A DNA stretch of 64,000 bases, from positions 62,001-126,000 of the forward strand of contig NZ_VAUA01000007.1 of the NCBI RefSeq assembly GCF_005771405.1. The letters are read 5' to 3'. The position numbers were made by a program, and so were the translations under genes. The notes under the pieces were generated by a model that was given only the letters and a program-made list of their open reading frames with translations, did not search any database and was not told where the DNA came from. This document shows, piece by piece, positions 1 to 8,354 of the stretch (position 1 is the first letter of the stretch; each line of letters starts with the position of its first letter). This DNA is from Parasedimentitalea maritima. Lineage in GTDB: Bacteria > Pseudomonadota > Alphaproteobacteria > Rhodobacterales > Rhodobacteraceae.

Positions 1-1
1 A

Positions 2-472
2 ATTGTCGAACGTGAGTTTGATATGATCCACGTATGCCCGCCCCAATCTCCGCCAGATTTTATCAAGGAAAGCCCGCTCGCCGGGGCAGGTGGCTGGGTT
101 GATGTTGATCAGGAAACACTACGCCACAGCCGGTTCGACAATATCTTCAGTTTGGGGGATGTGACCTCAACGCCAAATGCCAAAACCGTCGCGGCGGCCC
201 GCAAACAGGCCCCAATTGTCGCCAAGAATGTGATTGCGTCGCTGAACGGACAAGACCCTAAACCACTGTATGATGGCTACGGTTCCTGTCCGCTCACGGT
301 GGAAAAGGGAAAGATCATTCTGGCTGAATTTGGCTATGGTGGAAAAGTCATGCCAACCTTCCCTTGGGATTCAACCAAACCTCGCCGCGCAGCATGGTTC
401 TTGAAAAAGTCAGTGTTGCCGACAGTTTACTGGAAGCTCATGCTCAAAGGCAGGGAGTGGCTGGCGCAATAA
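2..472 (+). CDS. Sulfide:quinone oxidoreductase-like flavoprotein (3' part only)
   Basis: The frame is open from base 2, so this is the C-terminal ~156 residues of a gene that starts outside the window. The segment GWVDVDQETLRH followed by NIFSLGDVTSTPN is the typical FAD-contacting end of the second Rossmann fold of NAD(P)/FAD oxidoreductases. YDGYGSCPL carries the C-terminal cysteine motif conserved in sulfide:quinone reductases. Enzymes of this family oxidise sulfide at the membrane surface and pass electrons to quinone. The end of the protein (YWKLMLKGREW) also fits. The N-terminal active-site cysteine and FAD loop are not visible, so a related flavoprotein of another specificity is possible. 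Confidence 0.75.
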   Translation: MVEREFDMIHVCPPQSPPDFIKESPLAGAGGWVDVDQETLRHSRFDNIFSLGDVTSTPNAKTVAAARKQAPIVAKNVIASLNGQDPKPLYDGYGSCPLTVEKGKIILAEFGYGGKVMPTFPWDSTKPRRAAWFLKKSVLPTVYWKLMLKGREWLAQ

Positions 473-513
473 CTGCCCTATGTAGCGCTGATAAAAAGTG
501 CGACCCCTGCACC

Positions 514-1410
514 CTAACTTGGTGCAAAAGGGCACTTCCCTTCCAGCAGGTCTTTTTGGCCAAGGATCTCTTTTACTATGTAATCCGTAAAATGGCGGAC
601 ACGGGCTGTATGGCGCAGGTCTTCGTGGGTCAGGACCCAGACATCGCGACTGGGATTGACCGTGGCATGTGGCACCCGGCGTAGGGTCGGTTCCGTATCC
701 GCCATAAAGCAAGGCAGCATGGCCAGCCCCATGCCCGCCTTGACAGCGGCCAATTGGGTCAGCGGATGGCAGATGCTGTTGCGTGCCAATACATCAGGGT
801 ACTGACTGTCGCGAATCCACTGCGGATCGGGCACCGGGTCGTACCAGCCGATCCATGTCAGGGCTTCGCGGTCTTCCAGATTACCTGTCCGCTCCAGATA
901 GTCTAACGAGGCATAGGTCGAGGTCGCGTAGCGAACCACACGCCGCCCCACCAGATTGTCAGGAGGGTCGTTGGAGATCCGAATGGCAACATCTGCCTCA
1001 CGTTTGCTGAGATTGGCCATCGAATGTGTGATGTCAAAGGCCAGCTCGATATCGGGATAGTCGCGCTGAAAGGCGACAAACATTGGCATCAGCAGCTTAT
1101 CTGCCAGTGAATTGTGCAGCGTAACCTTCAGAACGCCATCCAGCTGGGTATCCCGGCCAATAACCTGTCGCCCGATGGAATTGACCTCGGACTCGATCTT
1201 GGCCGCGGACTGGCTCATGTCTTCGCCTGCCTGGGTCATGAAATACCCCGATGGCAGACGCTCAAACAGGCGTGTCCCAAGTTTCTTCTCAAAGGCATCG
1301 ATGCGGCGTGACACGGTTGAATGGTTCACACCCAACACAGCCGCCGCCCCCCTGATGGAGCCCTTACGAGACACAGCAAGAAAATAGCGAAGATCATCCC
1401 AATCATTCAT
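514..1410 (-). CDS. LysR family transcriptional regulator
   Basis: 298 residues, the usual LysR length. The N-terminal winged helix-turn-helix is clear (AAAVLGVNHSTVSRRIDAFE), followed by a substrate-binding domain. I start at the internal Met of MNDWDDLRYF rather than 12 codons upstream, because LysR proteins begin just before this helix. The gene is divergent from the haloalkane dehalogenase at 1660 with about 250 bases between, the usual arrangement for a LysR protein controlling its neighbour and itself. That regulatory link is inference. The ligand is unknown. Confidence 0.88.
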   Translation of the reverse strand: MNDWDDLRYFLAVSRKGSIRGAAAVLGVNHSTVSRRIDAFEKKLGTRLFERLPSGYFMTQAGEDMSQSAAKIESEVNSIGRQVIGRDTQLDGVLKVTLHNSLADKLLMPMFVAFQRDYPDIELAFDITHSMANLSKREADVAIRISNDPPDNLVGRRVVRYATSTYASLDYLERTGNLEDREALTWIGWYDPVPDPQWIRDSQYPDVLARNSICHPLTQLAAVKAGMGLAMLPCFMADTEPTLRRVPHATVNPSRDVWVLTHEDLRHTARVRHFTDYIVKEILGQKDLLEGKCPFAPS

Positions 1411-1411
1411 T

Positions 1412-1427
1412 GGTGCAAAATAGCACC
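1412..1427. promoter_or_regulatory. Candidate LysR-type operator
   Basis: GGTGC and GCACC form an inverted repeat with a six-base spacer, one base upstream of the LysR start codon. A second half-site-like TTGCACC lies about 40 bases further upstream. The position in the divergent LysR/dehalogenase gap suits an autoregulatory site, but the assignment rests only on symmetry and location. Confidence 0.3.
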
Positions 1428-1659
1428 GGAGATTTGCAAAACTCAACAGTTATATCGCGAAATTGCACCCATAGATAGCAGTCCACAACTTCACAAGCCG
1501 ATGGACCTAGCAGATCGGCGGCAACAGGAATGGCCGATCCGGATAACAACGCATGCAGACCCATCGGAATTTTCAGCACATGGAATCCAACACCCAGCTT
1601 GGCAAGGTCGTTGTGACTTGCTGATCCCCCAACCAAATTTCCAAAGATTGGAGAACCCA

Positions 1660-2688
1660 ATGTTCAAGAAGAACTCGCACAAGAAACCCGCAGGCCTAAG
1701 TCGTCGATCATTGATGAAATCTGCAGCAGCCTTGCCAACACTGGCGGTCGCAGGTGCCGCCGGAACCGCTGCCTTGGCTGAAGAAACCACACCTTATGGC
1801 TTAGCAATTTCGTCCGAATTTCCCTTTACCAAAAAGTCCGTCACCGTCGATGGTTCAGAGATGGCCTATGTCGACGAAGGCGAAGGTCTGCCGGTGTTGT
1901 TTTTGCACGGCAATCCAACATCCTCCTATCTGTGGCGGAATGTTATTCCCTATGTCACCGAAGGATACCGCGCAATTGCTCCGGATCTGATTGGCATGGG
2001 CGACAGTGCCAAGCCCGACATCGGCTACACCTTTGATGAGCATGCGAAGTATCTTGATGGGTTCATTAAGGCGCTGGATCTGAAGGATATCATTTTGGTG
2101 ATCCACGATTGGGGATCTGCCCTGGGGATGCGCTATGCGCGGCTTAACTCCGACAATGTCACCGCAATGGCCTTTATGGAGGCAATTGTTCCACCCGGAT
2201 TGCCGGCTCCCAGCTACGAGGCAATGGGGCCGCTTGCGGGTGAGCTGTTCAAAACCCTGCGCACGCCGGGTGTGGGCGAGGAAATGGTGCTGAAAGGCAA
2301 TTTCTTTGTCGAGAAGGTCCTGGCGGAAATGGGCGTTGTTCGTGGCCTCAGCGAGGCAGAGATGGAGGTCTATCGCGCCCCATATGCAACTGAGCAAAGT
2401 CGCCTGCCAACATTGCAGTGGCCGCGTGAAATTCCAATTGCTGGCAAGCCCGAGGCCGCAACAGATGCGGTGACCCAAAACGGCGCTTGGTTGATGTCGA
2501 GCGAGATCCCGAAACTGCTGTTCTACGCCGAGCCGGGCGCGCTGATGCCGCAGCCGGTGGTCGACTATCTGACAGCCCACCTGACGAACCTCGAAACCCG
2601 GTTTGTCGGCCCCGGCACCCATTTTCTGCAGGAAGATCACCCGCATTTGATCGGCCGTGGGTTGGCGGATTGGCTGCGACGTATTTGA
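1660..2688 (+). CDS. Haloalkane dehalogenase-like alpha/beta hydrolase with Tat signal
   Basis: 342 residues from ATG 1660, preceded by GGAG at six bases. The N-terminus has a twin-arginine motif (SRRSLMK, residues 14-20), a hydrophobic stretch and a likely cleavage near AALA at 37-40, so export to the periplasm is expected. The mature part resembles haloalkane dehalogenases of the DhaA type: HGNPTSS (Asn85, halide), HDWGS (nucleophile Asp150, Trp151), acid Glu174 in FMEAIVPP, and His321 in GTHFLQED. These enzymes hydrolyse carbon-halogen bonds to an alcohol and halide. All expected catalytic residues are present. The longer upstream frame lacks support. Most studied family members are cytoplasmic, so the Tat signal is notable. 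Substrate unknown. Confidence 0.85.
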   Translation: MFKKNSHKKPAGLSRRSLMKSAAALPTLAVAGAAGTAALAEETTPYGLAISSEFPFTKKSVTVDGSEMAYVDEGEGLPVLFLHGNPTSSYLWRNVIPYVTEGYRAIAPDLIGMGDSAKPDIGYTFDEHAKYLDGFIKALDLKDIILVIHDWGSALGMRYARLNSDNVTAMAFMEAIVPPGLPAPSYEAMGPLAGELFKTLRTPGVGEEMVLKGNFFVEKVLAEMGVVRGLSEAEMEVYRAPYATEQSRLPTLQWPREIPIAGKPEAATDAVTQNGAWLMSSEIPKLLFYAEPGALMPQPVVDYLTAHLTNLETRFVGPGTHFLQEDHPHLIGRGLADWLRRI

Positions 2689-2719
2689 TCTAAGCCAGAC
2701 GCCGTCACAATTCTGGTAT

Positions 2720-2748
2720 CCCGGTTGGCTAGATCTAGGCCAGCCGGG
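2720..2748. terminator. Possible hairpin terminator after the dehalogenase
   Basis: CCCGGTTGGC and GCCAGCCGGG form a ten-base near-perfect stem with a nine-base loop, 31 bases after the dehalogenase stop. No run of T follows, so intrinsic termination is uncertain. It also lies just upstream of egtB and could act as an mRNA end structure. Confidence 0.35.
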
Positions 2749-2780
2749 AGGCCCAATTTATAGCCGAAGGAACAGTTTTT

Positions 2781-4064
2781 GTGCAGACACAAGATGTTTT
2801 AAAACACCCAATGGACGCCGCCACACCGGGATCAGAAATTGCGGCAATGTACCTGGCCGTTCGTGCGCGTTCTCTGGCCCTTGTCGAAGGTTTAACCCCC
2901 GAAGATATGGGCCTGCAATCGATGGAAGACGCCAGCCCTGCAAAATGGCATCTGGCCCATACCAGTTGGTTTTTTGAACAGTTCATTTTGAAAGAACATC
3001 TCACGGATTATGCAAGTCCAGATGATCGCTTCGCCTTTCTGTTCAATTCCTATTACGTGCAAATGGGGCCGCGCCACACCCGATCAAACCGGGGGCTCAT
3101 TTCGCGCCCGGATGTTGACGCGGTGCTGGCTTACCGCTCGCATGTGGATGCGGCGATGTTGAAACTGTTGGCCGAGGGCGGATCTGAGGCGCAGGTCGTT
3201 CAGGAACTGGCCACCTTGGGCTGCCATCATGAAATGCAACATCAGGAACTGCTGGTGACTGACCTGCTCCATGCCTTGTCTTACAATCCCTTACTGCCTG
3301 CCTACCGTGAACCAAGCCCTAGAAATGTGACCGAGGCTGCGCCGCTGGGTTGGATCGACCACGGCGGCGGGCTGGTCGAAATTGGTCATGATGGTGATGG
3401 CTTTGCCTATGACTGCGAAGGCCCCCGGCATAAAACCTATCTGCGGCCGTTCCGGCTGGCTTCCCGTCTGGTAACCAACGGCGATTGGATCCACTTTATG
3501 GAGGCAGGCGGTTACGAGACAGCTGAACACTGGCTGTCGGACGGCTGGGCCCGGCGCGAGCGGGAAGGCTGGGATGCGCCCCTGTATTGGTGGCAACAGG
3601 ATGGCCAATGGTGGAGCTATACCCTGCGTGGTCCACGGCCGGTTGACCTGAACGCCCCTGTTGTCCACGTCAGCTATTACGAGGCAGAGGCCTTTGCCCG
3701 CTGGTCTGGCAAACGCCTGCCAACTGAGGCTGAGTGGGAAGTGGTCGCCCGCGACTATCCGATCAAAGGCAACTTCCTGAACTCAGGAAACTATCACCCA
3801 ACCACGCCGCAAAACCCCAATGATACGCAGCTCTGGGGTGATGTCTGGGAATGGACCCAAAGTCCGTTCACCCCCTATCCGGGGTTCCGCGCGCCCAAAG
3901 GTGCAGTGGGCGAATACAACGGCAAATTCATGTGCAACCAATTTGTCCTGCGCGGCGGTTCCTGTGCGACGCCAATTGACCAGATGCGCCCGACCTATCG
4001 CACCTTCTTTTATCCGCACCAGCGCTGGCAAATGCTTGGCCTTCGGCTTGCAGATGACGTTTGA
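2781..4064 (+). CDS. egtB: Ergothioneine biosynthesis protein EgtB (hercynine oxygenase)
   Basis: 427 residues, GTG start with a GAAGGA box about eight bases upstream. The N-terminal DinB-like domain contains WHLAHTSWF (residues 56-64) and the iron-binding HxxxHxE motif (His150, His154, Glu156). The C-terminal half is a formylglycine-generating-enzyme fold ending in RGGSC and the histidine/arginine-rich tail typical of EgtB. EgtB is a non-haem iron enzyme that joins a sulfur donor (gamma-glutamylcysteine or cysteine) to hercynine in the cytoplasm. egtD follows after 15 bases, so the two probably form one transcript. No egtC or egtE is seen nearby. Sulfur-donor preference cannot be read from the sequence. 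Confidence 0.93.
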   Translation: MQTQDVLKHPMDAATPGSEIAAMYLAVRARSLALVEGLTPEDMGLQSMEDASPAKWHLAHTSWFFEQFILKEHLTDYASPDDRFAFLFNSYYVQMGPRHTRSNRGLISRPDVDAVLAYRSHVDAAMLKLLAEGGSEAQVVQELATLGCHHEMQHQELLVTDLLHALSYNPLLPAYREPSPRNVTEAAPLGWIDHGGGLVEIGHDGDGFAYDCEGPRHKTYLRPFRLASRLVTNGDWIHFMEAGGYETAEHWLSDGWARREREGWDAPLYWWQQDGQWWSYTLRGPRPVDLNAPVVHVSYYEAEAFARWSGKRLPTEAEWEVVARDYPIKGNFLNSGNYHPTTPQNPNDTQLWGDVWEWTQSPFTPYPGFRAPKGAVGEYNGKFMCNQFVLRGGSCATPIDQMRPTYRTFFYPHQRWQMLGLRLADDV

Positions 4065-4079
4065 GACAAAGGACCTCCC

Positions 4080-5039
4080 ATGACCATTTTCCCTGTTCCA
4101 GCCTCCTTTCTGACCGAAGCGAACTCTGCCTTTGCACAGTCCATCCTGCAGGGGCTGCACGCGCCGCAAAAAACTATCGAGAGCAAGTGGCTCTATGATG
4201 CGTGCGGATCGCAACTGTTTGATACCATTACTGAACTTCATGAGTATTATCCAACCAGAACCGAACTGAGCATCCTGCGTCGCCATGCGCCGGAATTGGC
4301 GGGATTTGTCACGGATAACACTGCGCTGGTCGAACTGGGCAGCGGCTCCAGCACCAAAACACGGGCGCTATTGAATGCGCTTCCCGGGCTGCGTAGCTAT
4401 GTGCCAATCGATATCTCCGAGGTGCATCTTATCGCGGCGGCAGAGCATGTGGCTGATGAATACAGCACCTTGGATGTGATCCCGGTTGTTGGCGATTTCA
4501 CAACCGATGTTCCCCTGCCTGCAGGTCTGGACGGCACCTCTAAGATCTTGTTCTTCCCCGGATCAACGATTGGGAACTTTGAAATCGAGGACGCAAGTGC
4601 GCTGTTGGGGCGCATGGGTGACATCCCCGGGGTGGTGGCTTTTGTGATTGGCGTCGATCTGGTCAAAGACACGGACACTCTGATCCGAGCCTATGATGAC
4701 GCAAGCGGTGTGACGGCGGCGTTCAACATGAACCTTCTGACCCGGATCAATCGTGAACTTGGCGCTGACTTTGATCTGGCAGGGTTCAAGCACGAGGCGC
4801 GGTGGAACACGGACAAAAGCCGGATCGAAATGCATCTTGTGAGTTTGCGGGCGCAAAGTGTCGAAATTCTGGGTGAGACAGTTGAGTTTGAAAAAGGAGA
4901 GAGCATTCACACCGAAAACTCACATAAATACTCTCCGGGACAATTGGCAGAGCTCGCGGGGCAACAGGGCTGGCAAGCTGATCAGATCTGGTCAGATACT
5001 GCCGGGTTATTTGGGGTGGTGGTGCTGACACCCAAATAA
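4080..5039 (+). CDS. egtD: L-histidine N-alpha-methyltransferase EgtD
   Basis: 319 residues, matching the family. The SAM-binding loop ELGSGSSTKTR lies at residues 85-95, and YDACGSQLFDTITELHEYYPTRTE near residues 39-62 is the characteristic EgtD segment. EgtD trimethylates histidine to hercynine, the substrate of EgtB, using SAM. It sits 15 bases downstream of egtB in the same direction, so the pair supplies the two committed steps of ergothioneine synthesis. The remaining C-S lyase step must be encoded elsewhere or done by a general PLP enzyme (inference). Confidence 0.94.
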   Translation: MTIFPVPASFLTEANSAFAQSILQGLHAPQKTIESKWLYDACGSQLFDTITELHEYYPTRTELSILRRHAPELAGFVTDNTALVELGSGSSTKTRALLNALPGLRSYVPIDISEVHLIAAAEHVADEYSTLDVIPVVGDFTTDVPLPAGLDGTSKILFFPGSTIGNFEIEDASALLGRMGDIPGVVAFVIGVDLVKDTDTLIRAYDDASGVTAAFNMNLLTRINRELGADFDLAGFKHEARWNTDKSRIEMHLVSLRAQSVEILGETVEFEKGESIHTENSHKYSPGQLAELAGQQGWQADQIWSDTAGLFGVVVLTPK

Positions 5040-5159
5040 GTTCCCTTGGAATTGGCCATGTCTCATTTCCGGGCTACCAAAGCCGGAGTGTTCAATACTG
5101 GGATGAACTGCGCAACTACGTATTCTTGGGTCTGTGGGGCACGAGTGTTACGGCTGGCG

Positions 5160-6737
5160 TCAGCTTACGCGCCCGTTAAGAGCGTCCCGCCAAGTTGACA
5201 GGGTGACGGCAAGGCCTGACTTCCTTGCCGTTTTGAGGTTCGCCTTTGCATCCCCATGAAACGGAATGTCCTGCAATTCAGGGCACCCCCACTGGACTAA
5301 TGCATCGACCAACCGCTGACGGTAGCGTGCCCGAGGTGCCATCTGTGTGGTCAAATGAATCAATGTGCGGTCGTTGAATGGATTGAGGAAAAAGGCGTTG
5401 GTAGGCCAGTAAAACGCATTGCTTCCAGCCGAAGGTAAAAATATCTCCACATGGGCCAGATCATACAGACGGGCATGGGTCGACGCTGGCAGCCCTGACA
5501 TCCATTTCTCATACCGCGCCAGCAACCGGTTATAGCGATCTTCACCGATTTTAGGGAGCAATTCGCCAACCCGACAGTTCATTAACCTGTGCAAGCCGAT
5601 TTCGGCTGTTGGTGTCTGTTTCCACCCGGTAGCAGGCCATTTGTTTGCCCGCGTCAGTTCGATTACATTCCCCCGAAGCACAATGTCGCAGTCCGGCGTC
5701 AGTGCCACCGCACGAACGGTGTCGTCTGAAATTCCATCCTGCTCGAATCCGGTTCTAAGCCGGATCTGATCGCGCAGATCGCGGGTTTCGACTTCGGTCA
5801 TGTCTTGATGGAAATGGGCCGCTTCGTTTGAAACAACCTGATAAGGCAGGTTCATTTCGCGGGCGATCATAGTGCCGATTTCACAGTCCAGTTCAGTGGC
5901 CCAGTTTATACGATGTGCATAATAGGATTTGATTTTTCGGAGATGGGGCCGTGCCGCTGACAGCAAAAGACGTGAATCCAAACCGCCAGTAATCGGCAGT
6001 GCACAGGAAAACCTGTTGGTCAGGGCCTCAATGTTCAGGCTCAGCTTTTCATAAATCCGGCGGAAGGCAATATGTCGACTGCCCTCGAACTCCTCAAAGT
6101 TCAGGTCTGCAGTTGGCCAATGGCGGGTCAACTCAAATGTGGACAGATCGAGATAATGATTGCCCATAACGCGGGTGACGCGTTGGTCACAGGTTTCGCC
6201 AAGCATGTACAGATCGCGGCCAAACTCAAACACAGTTGGATCGATGTCCTGATTGGGCAGTAGTTCGTCATTGATGACAAGTGGAACCGATGACCCGGTA
6301 CAGCGGGTTTCGGGATTGAAGACCGCAGTCATGCCTGCCACCGGATCAAAATAGAGCCGCTGCGCCGTTCCGGTTGCAAGAAGCACAACAAACCGCCCGG
6401 CCAGACCGGAGATGAAAACCTCAAGGTCTGGGAGCGACAGGCTCTCCTCAAACCTGAAACTGTCCTCCAGAATGCTGCCATGGGCCGTAATTGCAACGCC
6501 AAGCACCAGACCAATCACTGTGCCATCTTTGGATAGCAACTCTGTGCGCAGCAGGCTTGGGCAATGCTGTAGCGCCCAGTTTTCAACCTGAGAACTGCTC
6601 CACCCTTGTGGGCTGGCAGCCCCGGCAGGCAGAATTCTGAACTGGGATCTGAAAACCTCGGAGAAAGACCACCCACGCGCCGCGCAAATGGTTTCGGCGT
6701 AGGACACTCCGAACACAGGCCCAGTTGGGGGATGCAT
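5160..6737 (-). CDS. Asparagine synthase-like protein of unknown substrate
   Basis: About 525 residues from ATG 6737; a TTG eight codons upstream is an alternative and neither has a strong ribosome site. The C-terminal half carries a PP-loop (ITGGLDSRLLL, residues ~249-259), the ATP-pyrophosphatase signature of asparagine synthases and beta-lactam synthetases. The N-terminal half keeps features of the glutaminase-type fold (GRFVVLLATG..YFDPVAGM) but has no cysteine at position 2. It therefore probably cannot release ammonia from glutamine and may activate a carboxylate for another amine, or be a specialised amide ligase. It converges on egtB-egtD with ~120 bases between. True asparagine synthetase is unlikely. 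Confidence 0.7.
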   Translation of the reverse strand: MHPPTGPVFGVSYAETICAARGWSFSEVFRSQFRILPAGAASPQGWSSSQVENWALQHCPSLLRTELLSKDGTVIGLVLGVAITAHGSILEDSFRFEESLSLPDLEVFISGLAGRFVVLLATGTAQRLYFDPVAGMTAVFNPETRCTGSSVPLVINDELLPNQDIDPTVFEFGRDLYMLGETCDQRVTRVMGNHYLDLSTFELTRHWPTADLNFEEFEGSRHIAFRRIYEKLSLNIEALTNRFSCALPITGGLDSRLLLSAARPHLRKIKSYYAHRINWATELDCEIGTMIAREMNLPYQVVSNEAAHFHQDMTEVETRDLRDQIRLRTGFEQDGISDDTVRAVALTPDCDIVLRGNVIELTRANKWPATGWKQTPTAEIGLHRLMNCRVGELLPKIGEDRYNRLLARYEKWMSGLPASTHARLYDLAHVEIFLPSAGSNAFYWPTNAFFLNPFNDRTLIHLTTQMAPRARYRQRLVDALVQWGCPELQDIPFHGDAKANLKTARKSGLAVTLSTWRDALNGRVS

Positions 6738-6871
6738 GTCTGTTGATTTTTCTTGCTTCAAGGCTGCCAGCTGCTGTTTGCAATCTACTTATAACTGCAC
6801 GATTGGCCAGCCGGGCCGGGCCTGTCAACCCGCCTCGCTTGCCGTGCGGATTTACAGGCCCGTGACAGGCA

Positions 6872-7507
6872 TCAAGGTTTAACTTGATCAGGATGCGCCG
6901 CGCTAAAGGCCGGGTGCTCTGCGCAGGCGGCCTCAACCTGTAAAATGCGGGGGAGATCAGAAATTTCCACATCCCAACGACGCGCATTGTAAATCTGTGG
7001 GATCAGGCAGATATCAGCTAATCCTGGGGTGTTGCTGGTGCAAAATGGAACCTGCTGGTAGGCGCCAAGCAGCTCTTCGAAGGCTTGCAATCCAGGGCGG
7101 ATAAACCGGCGCATCCAATCTTCACGGGCGCTATCCGGGGTGGCGGAAATTTTGGCAGCGTAGCCCACAACTTGAAGGTTGCACACTGGGTGGATGTCGA
7201 CAGCAATGGAATGAGCCAGCGCCTGTTCTTGCACGCGGGCGGCAGGCTCCTGTGGCAACAGCCCCAAATTGCGTGTCTGATCCAGATATTCAAGAATGGC
7301 CAGCGATTGGGTCATCTGCAATCCATCGATCTGCAGGACCGGCACCAGACCCTGCGGATTGCGGGCCAGATGGGCGGGGGACTTCTGCTCTCCGGTGACC
7401 AAATCAACCGAAACCGCGCGATATGGGATCGCTGCAAGGTTCAGTGCAATGCGCAGCCGGTAGCTGGCCGAAGATCGCCAATAGTCAAACAGAACAGTTT
7501 CGCTCAT
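6872..7507 (-). CDS. maiA: Maleylacetoacetate isomerase (zeta-class GST)
   Basis: 211 residues. The N-terminal thioredoxin-like domain carries the zeta-class signature SSASYRLRIALNL (residues 12-24) with the catalytic serine, followed by NPQGLVPVLQIDG and QSLAILEYLD, which bind glutathione. The enzyme isomerises maleylacetoacetate to fumarylacetoacetate using glutathione, between homogentisate dioxygenase and fumarylacetoacetase. It is the last gene of the leftward homogentisate cluster, separated from the VOC gene by ~90 bases that hold a palindromic repeat. The cluster supplies the other pathway steps, which strengthens the call over a generic GST. Confidence 0.92.
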   Translation of the reverse strand: MSETVLFDYWRSSASYRLRIALNLAAIPYRAVSVDLVTGEQKSPAHLARNPQGLVPVLQIDGLQMTQSLAILEYLDQTRNLGLLPQEPAARVQEQALAHSIAVDIHPVCNLQVVGYAAKISATPDSAREDWMRRFIRPGLQAFEELLGAYQQVPFCTSNTPGLADICLIPQIYNARRWDVEISDLPRILQVEAACAEHPAFSAAHPDQVKP

Positions 7508-7565
7508 CTCAATTCAATTCCTTTGGTTTGGCCAGCCGGGGGGCCGGTTGGTCAGTGTTGTTGGG

Positions 7566-7589
7566 GTAGGGTGCGTGCTTGCACGCACC
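7566..7589. repeat. Dispersed palindromic repeat, copy 1
   Basis: A 24-base element with half-sites GGTGCGTGC and GCACGCACCCTAC (read on the minus strand), between maiA and the VOC gene. The inner arms are perfectly complementary. The same element recurs at 13122, 13159, 23205, 44931, 45817 (degenerate) and 61687. A second imperfect GC-rich hairpin (GGCCAGCCGG / CCGGTTGGTC, around 7530-7553) sits beside it. Confidence 0.8.
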
Positions 7590-7599
7590 GCTGTCCAGC

Positions 7600-8142
7600 T
7601 TAAACGTCGCTGAGTTCCTTGGAGTGCATCCACTCCGCGTGTTTTGGGGCCTTTTTGGTCTTTGACCACTCTTCCAGCATATCCCATTTGACGGCATCCA
7701 GCTTGGCCAGCATCGCCTCTTCCTTTGGATCCGGGCAAGCCAGTTCAACCCGGTGGCCATTGGGATCAAAGAAATAAATCGAGTGGAAGATCGAGTGATC
7801 GGTGACACCCAGAACTTCAACGCCATTGGCTTCCAGATGATCGCGGAATTCGATCAGCGTGTCGCGGTCTTTCACCTTGAAGGCGATGTGCTGCACCCAG
7901 ATCGGCGTGTTGCGGTCGCGGTCCATTTCCGGCTTTGTTGGCAGCTCAAAAAACGCCAATACGTTGCCATTGCCCGCATCCATAAAGACATGCATGTAGG
8001 GATCCGGCTCATGCGTCGATGGAACATGGTCCTCAGCAATCGCCAGAACAAAGTCCATCTTCAGCATTGTGTTGTACCACTCCACGGTCTGCTTGGCGTC
8101 CTTGCAGCGATAAGCAACGTGGTGGATCTGTTCGATTTTCAT
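7600..8142 (-). CDS. VOC superfamily (glyoxalase/extradiol dioxygenase fold) protein
   Basis: 180 residues, two beta-alpha-beta-beta-beta modules of the vicinal-oxygen-chelate fold. Possible metal ligands are in HHVAYRC (residues 7-13), VQHIAFKV in the middle, and a Glu in HRVELACPD. The long acidic/lysine-rich tail is conserved-looking but unassigned. It starts five bases after the DUF2783 stop, in the homogentisate operon, so a role in ring-cleavage chemistry or detoxification of a pathway by-product is likely. It is not a 4-hydroxyphenylpyruvate dioxygenase (too short, about half the size). Exact reaction unknown. Confidence 0.78.
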   Translation of the reverse strand: MKIEQIHHVAYRCKDAKQTVEWYNTMLKMDFVLAIAEDHVPSTHEPDPYMHVFMDAGNGNVLAFFELPTKPEMDRDRNTPIWVQHIAFKVKDRDTLIEFRDHLEANGVEVLGVTDHSIFHSIYFFDPNGHRVELACPDPKEEAMLAKLDAVKWDMLEEWSKTKKAPKHAEWMHSKELSDV

Positions 8143-8146
8143 ACGG

Positions 8147-8350
8147 TTAAACCTCCGGTTTCAGCGCGGCTGCAGCCAGCGCCTGTGTCAGGATCGCGCG
8201 GTTTCCTATTTGGTTGGCCAGCACCAGGATCAGCCGCGCGTTCAACGCGTCGCTGTCTTCCTTGCTGAGACCTTCGTGGACGGCCAGCAATTCCGCATAG
8301 AAATCGTCGGCCCCATCGATGTTCGGGGTCAGGGTCAATTGGTCAGACAT
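8147..8350 (-). CDS. DUF2783 small protein, likely partner of the adjacent flavin hydroxylase
   Basis: 67 residues from ATG 8350, with GGAG upstream; the longer frame overlaps the oxygenase gene and is less likely. The sequence begins MSDQLTLTPNIDGADDFYAELLAVHEG and has no membrane segment. It lies four bases after the flavin monooxygenase stop. Established knowledge: Pseudomonas putida uses a two-component 3-hydroxyphenylacetate 6-hydroxylase made of a large flavoprotein (MhaA) and a small coupling protein (MhaB). Size, order and pathway context match, so I infer an MhaB-like coupling role. Homology itself was not tested. Confidence 0.7.
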   Translation of the reverse strand: MSDQLTLTPNIDGADDFYAELLAVHEGLSKEDSDALNARLILVLANQIGNRAILTQALAAAALKPEV

Positions 8351-8354
8351 GAAA

